Source: Patescibacteria group bacterium (lineage in GTDB: Bacteria; Patescibacteriota; Minisyncoccia; Moranbacterales; GWC2-37-73). Taken from it: DNA of 64,000 bases. A program made the translations under genes and the position numbers. The notes beneath the pieces were generated by a model. It saw only the letters and a list, made by a program, of their open reading frames with translations, had not been told where the DNA came from and searched no databases. This document shows positions 8,028 to 16,397 of this stretch, in pieces; the first letter of the stretch is position 1, and each line of letters begins with the position of its first letter. Location: contig JAKLIP010000001.1 of NCBI GenBank assembly GCA_022709545.1, positions 62,001-126,000 of the forward strand. The letters run 5' to 3'.

Positions 8028-9116
8028 ATGCCATTAATAACACATAGCGACCAAAGAATAAAAAATTTACTAAGATTAGTTGCTCAGCAGAATGCTTCCG
8101 ATCTCCACTTAGTTGTCGGCAGATATCCCACTCTTCGTTTGGATGGAAAACTGTATCCGATAACTCAGGAAAAAATTTTACAAGCAGAAGATACTCAGGC
8201 ACTTAGTGATGTTATTCTCAGTGAAGAAAATAAAAAAAAGCTTATTGCAGAAGGGCAGGTTGATTTTTCTTATAATTTTGAGGATAAAGCCCGTTTCAGA
8301 ACAAATGTTTTTTTCCAGCAGGGAAACATAAGTGTGGCCATGCGTATGATTTCAAGCCGTCTTAAGACGCTGGAAGAACTGAGTATTCCTCCCATACTTT
8401 ATGACTTCACACATAACACGCAAGGTTTGTTTATAGTGACTGGTCCGGTGGGTCATGGAAAATCAACTACGCTTTCGGCACTTGTTGATTTTATTAATCA
8501 TAACGAAGATAAAAATATAATAACTATTGAAGATCCGATAGAATATCTTTATGAACAGGATCGGTGCATTATAAATCAGCGGGAAGTGGGAAGAGATACT
8601 AAATCATTTTCCTCGGGATTGCGCAGTGTTTTTCGCGAAGATGCAAATGTAGTTCTTATTGGTGAACTTAGAGATTTGGACACTATCAGCACGGCTGTGA
8701 CTGCGGCTGAAACTGGGCATCTGATTCTTGCCACTTTGCATACAAATGATACATCCCAGACAGTCGACAGGTTGGTAGATGTTTTTCCGTCTCACCAGCA
8801 AAATCAAATCAGATCCCAGTTGGCAAGTGTTTTGATCGGGGTTGTCTCCCAAAGATTGCTGCCAAAAATCGGAGGTGGCAGAGTTCCTGCTTTGGAAATA
8901 ATGATCAACAATAATGCAGTAGCAAATCTAATACGTGAAAATAAGACATATCAGATAAAATCCGTGATTGAAACAAGCCTTAAAGATGGCATGGTGACTT
9001 TGGAAAATTCCTTGGCTGATTTGGTTCATCGGGGACTTGTGACCTTTGAAGATGCGTTGCAATATACCGAAAACAAAGAATATTTGAATATGTTAACAAA
9101 TAAAAAAAATAGATAA
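8028..9116 (+). CDS. pilT: Type IV pilus retraction ATPase PilT
   Basis: This hexameric ATPase depolymerises the pilus for twitching and DNA uptake. The Walker A motif reads GPVGHGKST (139-147), followed by the Asp box TIEDPIEYLY and a Walker B/His-box region (GELRDLDTISTAVTAAETGH, LATLHTND). It lacks PilB's zinc cysteines and N-terminal extension, as expected for PilT. The length of 362 aa is typical. The N-terminal QQNASDLHLVVGRYPTLRLDG is the classic PilT PAS-like region. Confidence 0.95.
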   Translation: MPLITHSDQRIKNLLRLVAQQNASDLHLVVGRYPTLRLDGKLYPITQEKILQAEDTQALSDVILSEENKKKLIAEGQVDFSYNFEDKARFRTNVFFQQGNISVAMRMISSRLKTLEELSIPPILYDFTHNTQGLFIVTGPVGHGKSTTLSALVDFINHNEDKNIITIEDPIEYLYEQDRCIINQREVGRDTKSFSSGLRSVFREDANVVLIGELRDLDTISTAVTAAETGHLILATLHTNDTSQTVDRLVDVFPSHQQNQIRSQLASVLIGVVSQRLLPKIGGGRVPALEIMINNNAVANLIRENKTYQIKSVIETSLKDGMVTLENSLADLVHRGLVTFEDALQYTENKEYLNMLTNKKNR

Positions 9117-9146
9117 AATTTCAAGTCTTAAAATAAATATAAATTT

Positions 9147-10358
9147 ATGAAATTTTTATACCAAGCCAGAAATCTGTCAGGAGAAGTCCAGCAAGGAAAA
9201 ATAGAAGCCCTGAATAATGAAAAGGCGATAGCGATGCTTCAGGAAAAAGGATTATTGCCTCTCTCTATCGAGAAAGAAAAAGAAACTCCTGAAGTATTCA
9301 GGGAAGTTATGCGCATCTGGAACGGAGCCAGTGCCAGGGAAATTTCAGTTTTTTTCCGGCAGCTGGCGACTTTGATTGAAGCTAAGGTTACAATAGTTTC
9401 ATCGCTTAATGCCGTAAGGGAACAGACAAGCAATGCATACTTGAAGAGGATCATCGGAGAATTGGTGGATAATATAGAGGACGGATCACCGCTTTCAGAA
9501 GCTATGCAGAAACACCCGGATGTTTTTGAAACTCTGGCAGTCAGTATGGTCAAAGCAGGAGAACTTTCCGGAAATCTGCAACGCAGCATTTTGTTTCTAG
9601 CTGAAAATACGGAAAAAAATTATGAATTAAGTTCAAAAATAAGAAGCGCTATGTTCTATCCTATTTTCGTGCTTTCAGCGGCTCTGATAATCGGTTTTGG
9701 AACTTTTGCTTTTGTCTTGCCGAAGCTCACAGATGTTTTCAAAGATTTGAACGTCGATATACCTTGGTACACCAGCATGCTTATGGATGCCAGCGCTTTC
9801 ATTAATAGATACTGGTGGGTTACGATGTCGATTATAATATTCATAATATTATCAACGATTTATTATCTCAGGACTGAAGATGGCAAAAGAGAATGGGATT
9901 CATTCAAAATGAAACTTCCTGTCATTGGTCCGCTTTTCCAATATATTTACATAGCCAGATTTGCCGAAAATCTTTCGGTACTTATGATCGGAGGCATTCC
10001 GCTTGTCAGGGGCCTTGCAATTGTAAGCGAAGTTGTAAATAGCACTGTTTTTGAAAGCGTTATACTCAGAGCTGCGGATGAAGTAAAAACGGGCGGATCC
10101 ATGAGTGAAGTATTTTCACGCAGTTCTTCATGTTTTCCTCCTATTGTAGCTCAAATGATAAAGATTGGCGAAGACTCGGGAAAAATAGCCGAAGTGCTGA
10201 AAAATGTTTCCTTTTTCTACTCCAAGGAAGTGGATCGCATCACGCGCAATCTTTCTTCAATGCTTGAACCTATTCTCATTTCTATTCTTGGAGTCGGGGT
10301 TGGATTTTTGGTTTTTGCCATACTGGTGCCGATATACAACATAGCGGGATCCATATAA
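9147..10358 (+). CDS. pilC: Type IV pilus platform protein PilC
   Basis: PilC is the polytopic inner-membrane protein on which pilins assemble, driven by PilB and PilT. Two cytoplasmic GspF domains (about 65-190 and 270-395) each contain the FFRQLATLIEA-type signature (FFRQLATLIEAKV; FAENLSVLMIGGI). Membrane helices lie near 170-195, 220-245 and 375-400. The length of 403 aa is normal. It follows pilT by 30 bp and precedes the pilin genes. Confidence 0.95.
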   Translation: MKFLYQARNLSGEVQQGKIEALNNEKAIAMLQEKGLLPLSIEKEKETPEVFREVMRIWNGASAREISVFFRQLATLIEAKVTIVSSLNAVREQTSNAYLKRIIGELVDNIEDGSPLSEAMQKHPDVFETLAVSMVKAGELSGNLQRSILFLAENTEKNYELSSKIRSAMFYPIFVLSAALIIGFGTFAFVLPKLTDVFKDLNVDIPWYTSMLMDASAFINRYWWVTMSIIIFIILSTIYYLRTEDGKREWDSFKMKLPVIGPLFQYIYIARFAENLSVLMIGGIPLVRGLAIVSEVVNSTVFESVILRAADEVKTGGSMSEVFSRSSSCFPPIVAQMIKIGEDSGKIAEVLKNVSFFYSKEVDRITRNLSSMLEPILISILGVGVGFLVFAILVPIYNIAGSI

Positions 10359-10381
10359 AAGATTGCATGGGTATAATTAGG

Positions 10382-10410
10382 TTTAAATTTAACAAATAAT
10401 GTGTTATTAT
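10382..10410 (+). promoter_or_regulatory. Putative promoter giving a near-leaderless pilin mRNA
   Basis: TTTAAA (10382-10387) and TATTAT (10405-10410) are 17 nt apart. The -10 element ends only 6 nt before the preferred ATG at 10417, so transcription would start at or next to the start codon. Confidence 0.4.
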
Positions 10411-10416
10411 AAACTT

Positions 10417-10821
10417 ATGATAAATCAAAAAAATAAATTTTCATCCGCGAAAGGTTTCACCCTGATTGAACTTCTGGTCGTTATGGCGATTATCGGAATA
10501 CTGGCTAGTGTTGTTATGGTCAGCACCAAAGGTGCAGTGGAAAAATCGAAAAAAGCATCGGCATTGACAAGTGCTGCCAGTGTCCTGCCGGAACTCGTCA
10601 TATGTGCTGATGATGGTGGCACCGCTTCTACTCCAGCAGAAGGAAGTACTATATGTCAAGGTGCAACTGGGCATAGCGTAGCATGGCCTGCCATAAATGC
10701 AAAAACAGGCTGGAATTACAATGGTTCATCAGGTGCAGTTGTGGGTGGAACTTATAGCTTTTTTTTGGAAAAGGATGGTAACACGATAACTTGCAGTATG
10801 GCTACGAATGATTGCGTGTAG
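10417..10821 (+). CDS. Type IV pilin 1 (prepilin)
   Basis: A type IV prepilin of 134 aa with leader MINQKNKFSSAKG and cleavage before FTLIELLVVMAIIGILASV, including the conserved Glu5. Beyond the helix is a small domain with cysteines near residues 69, 80 and in the C-terminal TCSMATNDCV, which could form the pilin disulfide loop. The in-frame ATG at 10399 is less likely because the -10 element overlaps the intervening codons. It is the first of three tandem pilins sharing the pattern SAL.T..S.LP....C, W and a final Cys pair. Confidence 0.9.
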   Translation: MINQKNKFSSAKGFTLIELLVVMAIIGILASVVMVSTKGAVEKSKKASALTSAASVLPELVICADDGGTASTPAEGSTICQGATGHSVAWPAINAKTGWNYNGSSGAVVGGTYSFFLEKDGNTITCSMATNDCV

Positions 10822-10871
10822 TAATTAAAATAAAAATTGGAAAAATTGGATATAACAAATAACGTTTTGTT

Positions 10872-10877
10872 TAGAAT
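10872..10877 (+). promoter_or_regulatory. Possible -10 element for pilin 2
   Basis: TAGAAT lies 29 nt before the folded leader that starts at 10901. No convincing -35 is seen at 16-18 nt. It would start a transcript of about 185 nt ahead of the pilin 2 start codon. Confidence 0.3.
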
Positions 10878-10900
10878 CAAAAATTAGTTGCAAAGTGGTT

Positions 10901-11049
10901 GTCCCGTAAAAATTCCGAGCAAGTCTGTTTTTAAAAAAGATAGCGCTCGGAAACACCTGTGGCTTTTACTGCAGGTGATGCAAAATTTCTGCAGAGAATT
11001 TTACGGGACGCTCAATTTTGTGGCAAAATCAGAGATTTTAACAAAATTG
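10901..11049 (+). promoter_or_regulatory. Highly structured 5' leader of pilin 2
   Basis: A closed multi-helix element: outer stem 10901-10914/10997-11009 (GTCCCGTAAAA..TT with AATTTTACGGGAC, one bulge), P2 CCGAGC (10915-10920)/GCTCGG (10945-10950) and P3 CACCTG (10954-10959)/CAGGTG (10972-10977). Two CTGCAG palindromes near 10970 and 10989 could pair with each other. A second long hairpin follows, CAATTTTGT (11013-11021)/ACAAAATTG (11041-11049) with inner AAAATC/GATTTT, ending 4 nt before the ribosome-binding site. No riboswitch family is recognised. It could be a regulatory or mRNA-stabilising leader. Confidence 0.6.
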
Positions 11050-11069
11050 GCGGAAGGAGGTGTGAAATT

Positions 11070-11420
11070 ATGAAAAAAATGAAAAAAGGTTTCACGTTGA
11101 TCGAATTGTTGATCGTTATTGCGATCATCGGTATTTTGGCCGGAGTTATTTTGGTAAGCACTTCAAGCGCTCGTCAAAAAGCTCAAACAGCTGCTGCTAA
11201 ACAGACGCTTAAAAGTACTATGCCATATTTAACAGAATGTAATTTGAATAACTATACTATAAGTGCTTATAACACAGCAAACCCAATTTGTACCGATGGA
11301 CCAAACTGGCCAGAAGTAGGTACTTATTGTACTGGCACAGCATACAACGCGGGTGTATTATCAACAACTTGCAATGGAACTACTATTACATGTACTGTTG
11401 ATACAGGGTCATGCACATAG
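11070..11420 (+). CDS. Type IV pilin 2, probable major pilin
   Basis: A prepilin of 116 aa with leader MKKMKKG and mature start FTLIELLIVIAIIGILAGVILVS. The start at 11070 is fixed by a strong ribosome-binding site (GGAAGGAGGTG) 6 nt upstream; an upstream in-frame ATG at 10959 lies inside the folded leader and is rejected. The head domain has several cysteines (TECN, PICT, TYCT, TTCN, ITCT, SCT). The strong site, long structured leader and 3' hairpin suggest high, controlled expression, so this is my candidate for the major pilin. Confidence 0.9.
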   Translation: MKKMKKGFTLIELLIVIAIIGILAGVILVSTSSARQKAQTAAAKQTLKSTMPYLTECNLNNYTISAYNTANPICTDGPNWPEVGTYCTGTAYNAGVLSTTCNGTTITCTVDTGSCT

Positions 11421-11440
11421 TTGAATACTGAACTATTTTT

Positions 11441-11465
11441 GCTTGCCAATAGTACATTGGCAAGC
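11441..11465 (+). terminator. Perfect 10-bp hairpin after pilin 2
   Basis: GCTTGCCAAT (11441-11450) and ATTGGCAAGC (11456-11465) surround a 5-nt loop. T-rich sequence follows but not immediately, so it may act as a 3' stability element or weak terminator between pilins 2 and 3. Confidence 0.5.
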
Positions 11466-11510
11466 TGTAAATTGTTTAATATTTTTTAAGAAATAAAAAA
11501 ATAAAAATAT

Positions 11511-11891
11511 ATGAAAAAATTTTTTTCAAGAAAAAAAGGTTTTACCCTCCTGGAACTCTTGATAGTTATGGCTGTTATAGTTATTTTAGTTGCTGCTATA
11601 ATAGCTGCTACTAATAGTTCTAGAGAAAAAAGTCATAAAGCTTCAGCTCTTCAGACAATGAGAAGCATATTGCCTTATGCAACTGACTGCTACATGAGAA
11701 GCCAGGCAATTCCTATAAATCCATCAGCAGGCAGTCCGGTTTGTAGTGGTGCTAATGCTAATTTTCCAGCTTTTGATACAAAAATAGGTTGGGGTTATAC
11801 TTCTGGAACAAGCTCCACGTACAAAGCATGGGATATTACAGATAATACAAAAACTATTACCTGCAATCCGGAGATTAGTAAATGTTTTTGA
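11511..11891 (+). CDS. Type IV pilin 3 (prepilin)
   Basis: A prepilin of 126 aa with leader MKKFFSRKKG and mature start FTLLELLIVMAVIVILVAAII, keeping Glu5. The head shares with pilins 1 and 2 the SALQTMRSILPYATDC segment, a central PVC, IGWGY (compare TGWNY in pilin 1) and a C-terminal ITCNPEISKCF with two cysteines. There is no clear ribosome-binding site. It could be an alternative or minor pilin. Confidence 0.88.
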   Translation: MKKFFSRKKGFTLLELLIVMAVIVILVAAIIAATNSSREKSHKASALQTMRSILPYATDCYMRSQAIPINPSAGSPVCSGANANFPAFDTKIGWGYTSGTSSTYKAWDITDNTKTITCNPEISKCF

Positions 11892-11979
11892 GTCAATAAA
11901 ACTTAACCTTTTAGTAATAAAAATTACTTTTTGTTGCTTTGATTAAATTTATCAAATCTAAATTCGTCTGATAATTTTT

Positions 11980-12777
11980 ATGGTCATTATTTTTTTTATA
12001 TTCGGTCTCATTATTGGCAGTTTTCTGAATGCTGTCGTCTATCGCCTGAATGCGGTGGAGTCTCTTTTGGAGCGTTCGCATTGTCCAAAATGCAAAAAGA
12101 AAATCAGGTGGTTTGATAACATTCCTCTTCTGAGTTTTCTTCTTTTGTCGGCCAAGTGCCGCGACTGCGGTGAAAAAATTTCCTGGCAATATCCGATTCT
12201 GGAACTAGCAACCGGGGTCATTTTCGCCCTTGTCGGCAATTATTTTTTCTACTCCTACAATTCTTCAAGCTGGCTCCTTTCCGGCTATTATTTGGTTATT
12301 TTTTCCCTGCTGGTTATCATTTTTGTTTATGATCTGAAATATATGGAAATACCCCTACTGATTCTCTGGATAGGCCTTATCATATCAGCATTGTATTTCT
12401 TGTCTGTTGATTGGAAGAGTTTTTATATTGCTGGATCAATACTCGATCTCAAAACCATTTCTGGTATAGTTGGAGGGTTAATAGCATTTTTATTTTTTTT
12501 CGGTCTCGCTTCTTATTCCAAAGAAACATGGATGGGCTATGGCGATGCATATGTTGGTCTTTTGGCCGGATTTATTGTTGGTTGGCCGAACATTATTTGG
12601 GCATTGATGTTTTCCTTTACGATCGGCGCGCTTACAAGCATAGCTCTTATAATTCTGGGCAGGAAAACAATAAAAAGCCAGGTGCCTTTTGCACCATTCT
12701 TGATTTCAGGAATCTTTTTGGTTATTTTTCTCCCTCAAATTTTTCCGTCTCTTAAAGAATTTTTTGTATATTTTTAA
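11980..12777 (+). CDS. pilD: Prepilin peptidase (type IV leader peptidase)
   Basis: An inner-membrane aspartyl protease that cleaves prepilin leaders and methylates the new N-terminus. The N-terminal methylase-type domain has the four zinc cysteines (CPKCKKK, CRDCGEK, about 32-67). The catalytic aspartates are seen in VYDLKYMEIP (about 115-125) and GYGDAYVGLL (about 186-195). About seven membrane helices and 265 aa fit the family. It separates the three pilins from the five glycine-rich pseudopilins, all of which should be its substrates. Confidence 0.95.
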   Translation: MVIIFFIFGLIIGSFLNAVVYRLNAVESLLERSHCPKCKKKIRWFDNIPLLSFLLLSAKCRDCGEKISWQYPILELATGVIFALVGNYFFYSYNSSSWLLSGYYLVIFSLLVIIFVYDLKYMEIPLLILWIGLIISALYFLSVDWKSFYIAGSILDLKTISGIVGGLIAFLFFFGLASYSKETWMGYGDAYVGLLAGFIVGWPNIIWALMFSFTIGALTSIALIILGRKTIKSQVPFAPFLISGIFLVIFLPQIFPSLKEFFVYF

Positions 12778-12783
12778 TGAAAT

Positions 12784-15684
12784 ATGTTTAAAGAAGACTG
12801 TCATTCATCACCCCAATCCAAACTTCCCTCAGGGAATTTCAAAAAAAACTCCCTTCTTTCATATAAGAGGGGTTTTTCTGTTATTGAAATAGTGATAGCC
12901 ATGGCTCTTTTGATAATTATGACTGCAGTTCTGTTTGTGAACCAAACAAGCAACAAATCACAAAAAGAAGTTGAAGTCGCCGCCAGGCAAATAGCCGCCC
13001 AACTTAGATTGTTGCAGAACGATTCTATTAACGGAAAATATATTGACGGCCAGGTATATAAATTTACCTTTAAGGCTGAAAAAGGAAAGACGGCCTATAA
13101 TTTGGAATATGAGTATAATCCTAGTGAAGGAAATGATCCCAAAATAGAACTAGGATTAGAATTAAACTCAGCCAAAAAAAATGTGATTTTCAAGGATGAT
13201 GTGGAAGTTTCTTTCAGTCTTTCATCCCGCGGCAAAACAGATCCAGGAAGTACTGCTCCTCCGATAACACTCACAGCTAAAAATGACACAAACAAAAGAG
13301 CCTATGTCTGCTATATGCCTGACACCGGATTGATATTTGACGGCACAGATCCGACCTGCAATTACACCGTTGCAGTTGATCCCGGGACAAATCCAAGCAA
13401 TTGTCCTGCAAGCGATCCTTGTCAGGTATCCACCTGCGGTAGTGACCAATGCCGCAACGGAGTTTGTGTATATGATGGTAGCAAAGATTGCTGCGTCCAG
13501 GCTGTAACAGCTACTGGCCAAGTGGAAATAACTGAAAAAGACGGTCGTGAAATTTATACCTTTACCGGTGATGGAGAGATCAATGTGAGTTGTTCTCCAG
13601 TGCAAGTGGGATATCTGGTTGTCGGTGGTGGTGGAGGAGGAGGAACTGGTCCGGCATGCAGTGGCGGAGGCGCCGGTGGTTTTCTGACTGGCACTACAGA
13701 ACTTCCAGCAGGTTCAACAAGCATCACTGTTGGAGATGGAGGATTGGCAGGAGTAGGTGTTGGATATCATCCAGGCAATAAAGGAGAAAACAGCTCTGTT
13801 GGTTCTATAATAATTGCAGAAGGTGGCGGTTATGGCGTATGTGCTGGAAATAATGGAGGAAGCGGAGGAAGCGGAGGAGGCGGAGGCATATTAGGTCGTC
13901 TTGGTGGCACTGGTACTCAAGGAAATAATGGCGGTAATGGTTGCACTTGTGGTGGACAGGAAAGCAATGGAGGCGGAGGAGGCGGAGCGGGAGAGGTTGG
14001 AGATATTGGTAGAGCTTATGATGCTGCTGATGGTGGTGATGGCTTACCCTCTTTTATCAGAGGTCAAGAAGAATGGTATGCGGGCGGAGGCGCAGGACAT
14101 TATATGAACGATGATTTGACTTTAGTCCCCGGCCAGGGTGGAAAAGGTGGTGGTGGCAATGATTCAAATGTCAGACATGGCTATCCTCTTAATCATCCAC
14201 AAGGATGGCCAAATACAGGTGGTGGAGGAGCCGGTACTTATAGTGGTGGTGGTGATGGAGGTTCTGGGATCGTAATAATTTCAGTTGGACCTCTTGTTTG
14301 CCCGGCAATAGATGATACATGCAAAGGAAAATTTGTTTATGACAGTAATGGGACTATTTGCGGATTTGGCACGAAGACGGATGGGGAGTGTTGTACTTCA
14401 CTTGTCGTTAAAAATCAGCCAATTAAAATAACTGGAATAACCCTGAGTAATCCTGCTGGGAATCCTGGAACTTATGATTTGGATTTAACTGGTCGATCTG
14501 GCAATTTATGGGGTAATTCTTCTATAGCAACTAATGGATCTATATATAAAACTACTGGTACTGGTTGGAATTTCTATTTTTATAATCCTTATTTTATAAA
14601 CGGAGACCCAGGTGCTGATCTGTTAGGTGATCCTAATGGCCTAAATGCTCCTGGAGGAGCATTTAGGTTGGAAACTGATAAAATAACATACGGAATGTTA
14701 TATAAAGATTACGGTACAGGTTACTGGAATGGTGACTTTAAATTCAATCTTGATAATGTAGGTTTAAGTACATGGTATGACCCTGGCTCTAGTATAGGTA
14801 AAAATGAAGTAGTTTTTAGCATGTCTAATAAGGTAGGACCTGTAAGAAATTATTCATATCCAGGATATGAGCCAGGAGAGAAAATTACTGTAAGTAGCGC
14901 ATCTCCTTGTGTAATTACTCTAGCTCAGAGTGGAGCAAATCCAATTGCAATAGGTATGCCTATTTATTTGCATACAACCGGAGCATTACCTGCAGGTTTA
15001 TCAGTAGATACTCCTTATTATGTAATACCAGAAGGTTTCACTGGTACATCTTTTGAAATATCTGCTACTCCAGGTGGTCCTGCTATAAATACGACTGGAA
15101 CACAGAGTGGAAATCATAGTTTTACTATAGCTCCTGATACCCAAGAATCAGATTTATTTGGCTTAACTTGGTACCAGAGCAAGTTACGTATGTATGTAGG
15201 AGGGGCATTAGTCGATTCTATTCAATTAGAAAGGGGAAGCCATTCAAATCCTGGGTGGAATTGGACAAATGAGGGAACTCGCTATTGGCTGACAATCACT
15301 AGAACTGAAGGTGCTCCATCAAAGTTTAGAGTTGATATATATTCGGATGAGAATAGAACTACTCGTATATCTACAACATCTGCCTTGGGTACCGCAGGAT
15401 ACATGACTGCTAATTTGCCATCAAATATAGATTATAGATATATATATTTATGGGCATCTAATTATGATTGGGGATTTAGAGCTGCTTCCTACCATTCATT
15501 CGGAGGTGCTTCAGATAATAGTATGGCAATACTATCTTGGGGAGGAGGTACTACTGTTGATGTAACTAAAGATGGAACATATACTCTTGATGATGGTTCA
15601 GGAAATAAAATAGACGCCGCTGTTAATTACGCAGGATTACCAGGAAATAATCAAACGGATAGTATAACAGTTGAATGCCAATAG
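12784..15684 (+). CDS. Glycine-rich pseudopilin A1, chimeric (966 aa)
   Basis: A pseudopilin with an unusually long leader: the pilin motif is G30 followed by FSVIEIVIAMALLIIMTA with Glu at mature position 5. The next part resembles GspH/FimT-like pseudopilins, then a cysteine-rich linker (about 190-235). Residues about 275-503 are glycine-rich runs of the phage tail-adhesin/polyglycine-II kind, ending GGSGIVIISV. A second cysteine-rich piece (GFGTKTDGECC) and a C-terminal half of about 420 residues follow, resembling protein B2 at both ends and containing a phage-tail-like module at about 700-783. Anchoring in or on the pilus and an adhesive role are inferred. Confidence 0.8.
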   Translation: MFKEDCHSSPQSKLPSGNFKKNSLLSYKRGFSVIEIVIAMALLIIMTAVLFVNQTSNKSQKEVEVAARQIAAQLRLLQNDSINGKYIDGQVYKFTFKAEKGKTAYNLEYEYNPSEGNDPKIELGLELNSAKKNVIFKDDVEVSFSLSSRGKTDPGSTAPPITLTAKNDTNKRAYVCYMPDTGLIFDGTDPTCNYTVAVDPGTNPSNCPASDPCQVSTCGSDQCRNGVCVYDGSKDCCVQAVTATGQVEITEKDGREIYTFTGDGEINVSCSPVQVGYLVVGGGGGGGTGPACSGGGAGGFLTGTTELPAGSTSITVGDGGLAGVGVGYHPGNKGENSSVGSIIIAEGGGYGVCAGNNGGSGGSGGGGGILGRLGGTGTQGNNGGNGCTCGGQESNGGGGGGAGEVGDIGRAYDAADGGDGLPSFIRGQEEWYAGGGAGHYMNDDLTLVPGQGGKGGGGNDSNVRHGYPLNHPQGWPNTGGGGAGTYSGGGDGGSGIVIISVGPLVCPAIDDTCKGKFVYDSNGTICGFGTKTDGECCTSLVVKNQPIKITGITLSNPAGNPGTYDLDLTGRSGNLWGNSSIATNGSIYKTTGTGWNFYFYNPYFINGDPGADLLGDPNGLNAPGGAFRLETDKITYGMLYKDYGTGYWNGDFKFNLDNVGLSTWYDPGSSIGKNEVVFSMSNKVGPVRNYSYPGYEPGEKITVSSASPCVITLAQSGANPIAIGMPIYLHTTGALPAGLSVDTPYYVIPEGFTGTSFEISATPGGPAINTTGTQSGNHSFTIAPDTQESDLFGLTWYQSKLRMYVGGALVDSIQLERGSHSNPGWNWTNEGTRYWLTITRTEGAPSKFRVDIYSDENRTTRISTTSALGTAGYMTANLPSNIDYRYIYLWASNYDWGFRAASYHSFGGASDNSMAILSWGGGTTVDVTKDGTYTLDDGSGNKIDAAVNYAGLPGNNQTDSITVECQ
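12801..13533 (+). repeat. Long direct repeat, copy 1 (A-class front end)
   Basis: I see no difference between 12801-13533 and 18743-19475 (offset 5942). Similarity with a few mismatches continues to about 13720. It encodes the pilin helix, pseudopilin domain and cysteine-rich linker of A1. Confidence 0.85.
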
Positions 15685-15742
15685 GGTTGTTGCACCACCA
15701 ATCTCCACAATTCCGACATTAAGATATTAAATTTAAACAAGG
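15685..15742. other. Short gap between A1 and B1
   Basis: No gene is present. The last 14 bases before B1 (from about 15729) match the sequence before B2, where the same bases form the end of the A2 gene. This suggests A1 once ended like A2. Confidence 0.5.
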
Positions 15743-16397
15743 ATGAATTTAATTCAAATTCCAAAACAGAAAAAAAAACAAAAAGGATTCTCATTGATAG
15801 AACTGCTGATATCTTTTGCCATACTCTCTTTGGGCATAATGGCGGTTTTCATCCTGATGTCCAAGAATGTAGAATATTCCCGATTTTCAAAAGATCAGAT
15901 TCTAGCTTCTCAGTTAGCGCAGGAAGCCGTTGAACTGCTGAGGAACATCAAAGACAATGACACCGAATTTAATGATACAGTTGAAGCCGGTGAATACATA
16001 ATCGATAAAAATAAATTTGAAATCAACACTGATCCGGATATTTTCAAGTTGTATTTGAAATATGAAGAAGGCAATAAATTCTATGTCCATGAGAAAGATG
16101 ATTCAGAGCCAACAAAATTTTTCAGAAGAGTTGATTTGGCAGTCAAGAATGATACAGATGGAAAGAAAATAATCGAAGAAAGAATTATGGTTTCGTGGAA
16201 TGACAAAGGTTTACCATCTGATCCAGCCGATTGTACCCTGGCCAACAAATGCCTATCAGTTGGTTCCATTGCACCCGACACAAATATAGTTTGTACCTGT
16301 ACGGGTGTAGACTTAGTCTGTCAGGGTGAGCCTGTCTACTATGATAACTGCGAGGGTCAATGCGGTGTAGGTACGAAGACGAATGGGGAATGCTGTG
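15729..16397 (+). repeat. Long direct repeat, copy 1 (B-class front end)
   Basis: Matches 20329-20997 (offset 4600) at roughly 95 percent by eye, with substitutions scattered along the length and no indels noticed. The match stops abruptly after the GECC codons. Confidence 0.85.

Noticed and set aside
12784-12870. A shorter start for A1 and A2, because a 30-residue leader is long for a pilin
   Set aside because: No downstream in-frame start exists before the pilin motif in either gene, so the long leaders stand.
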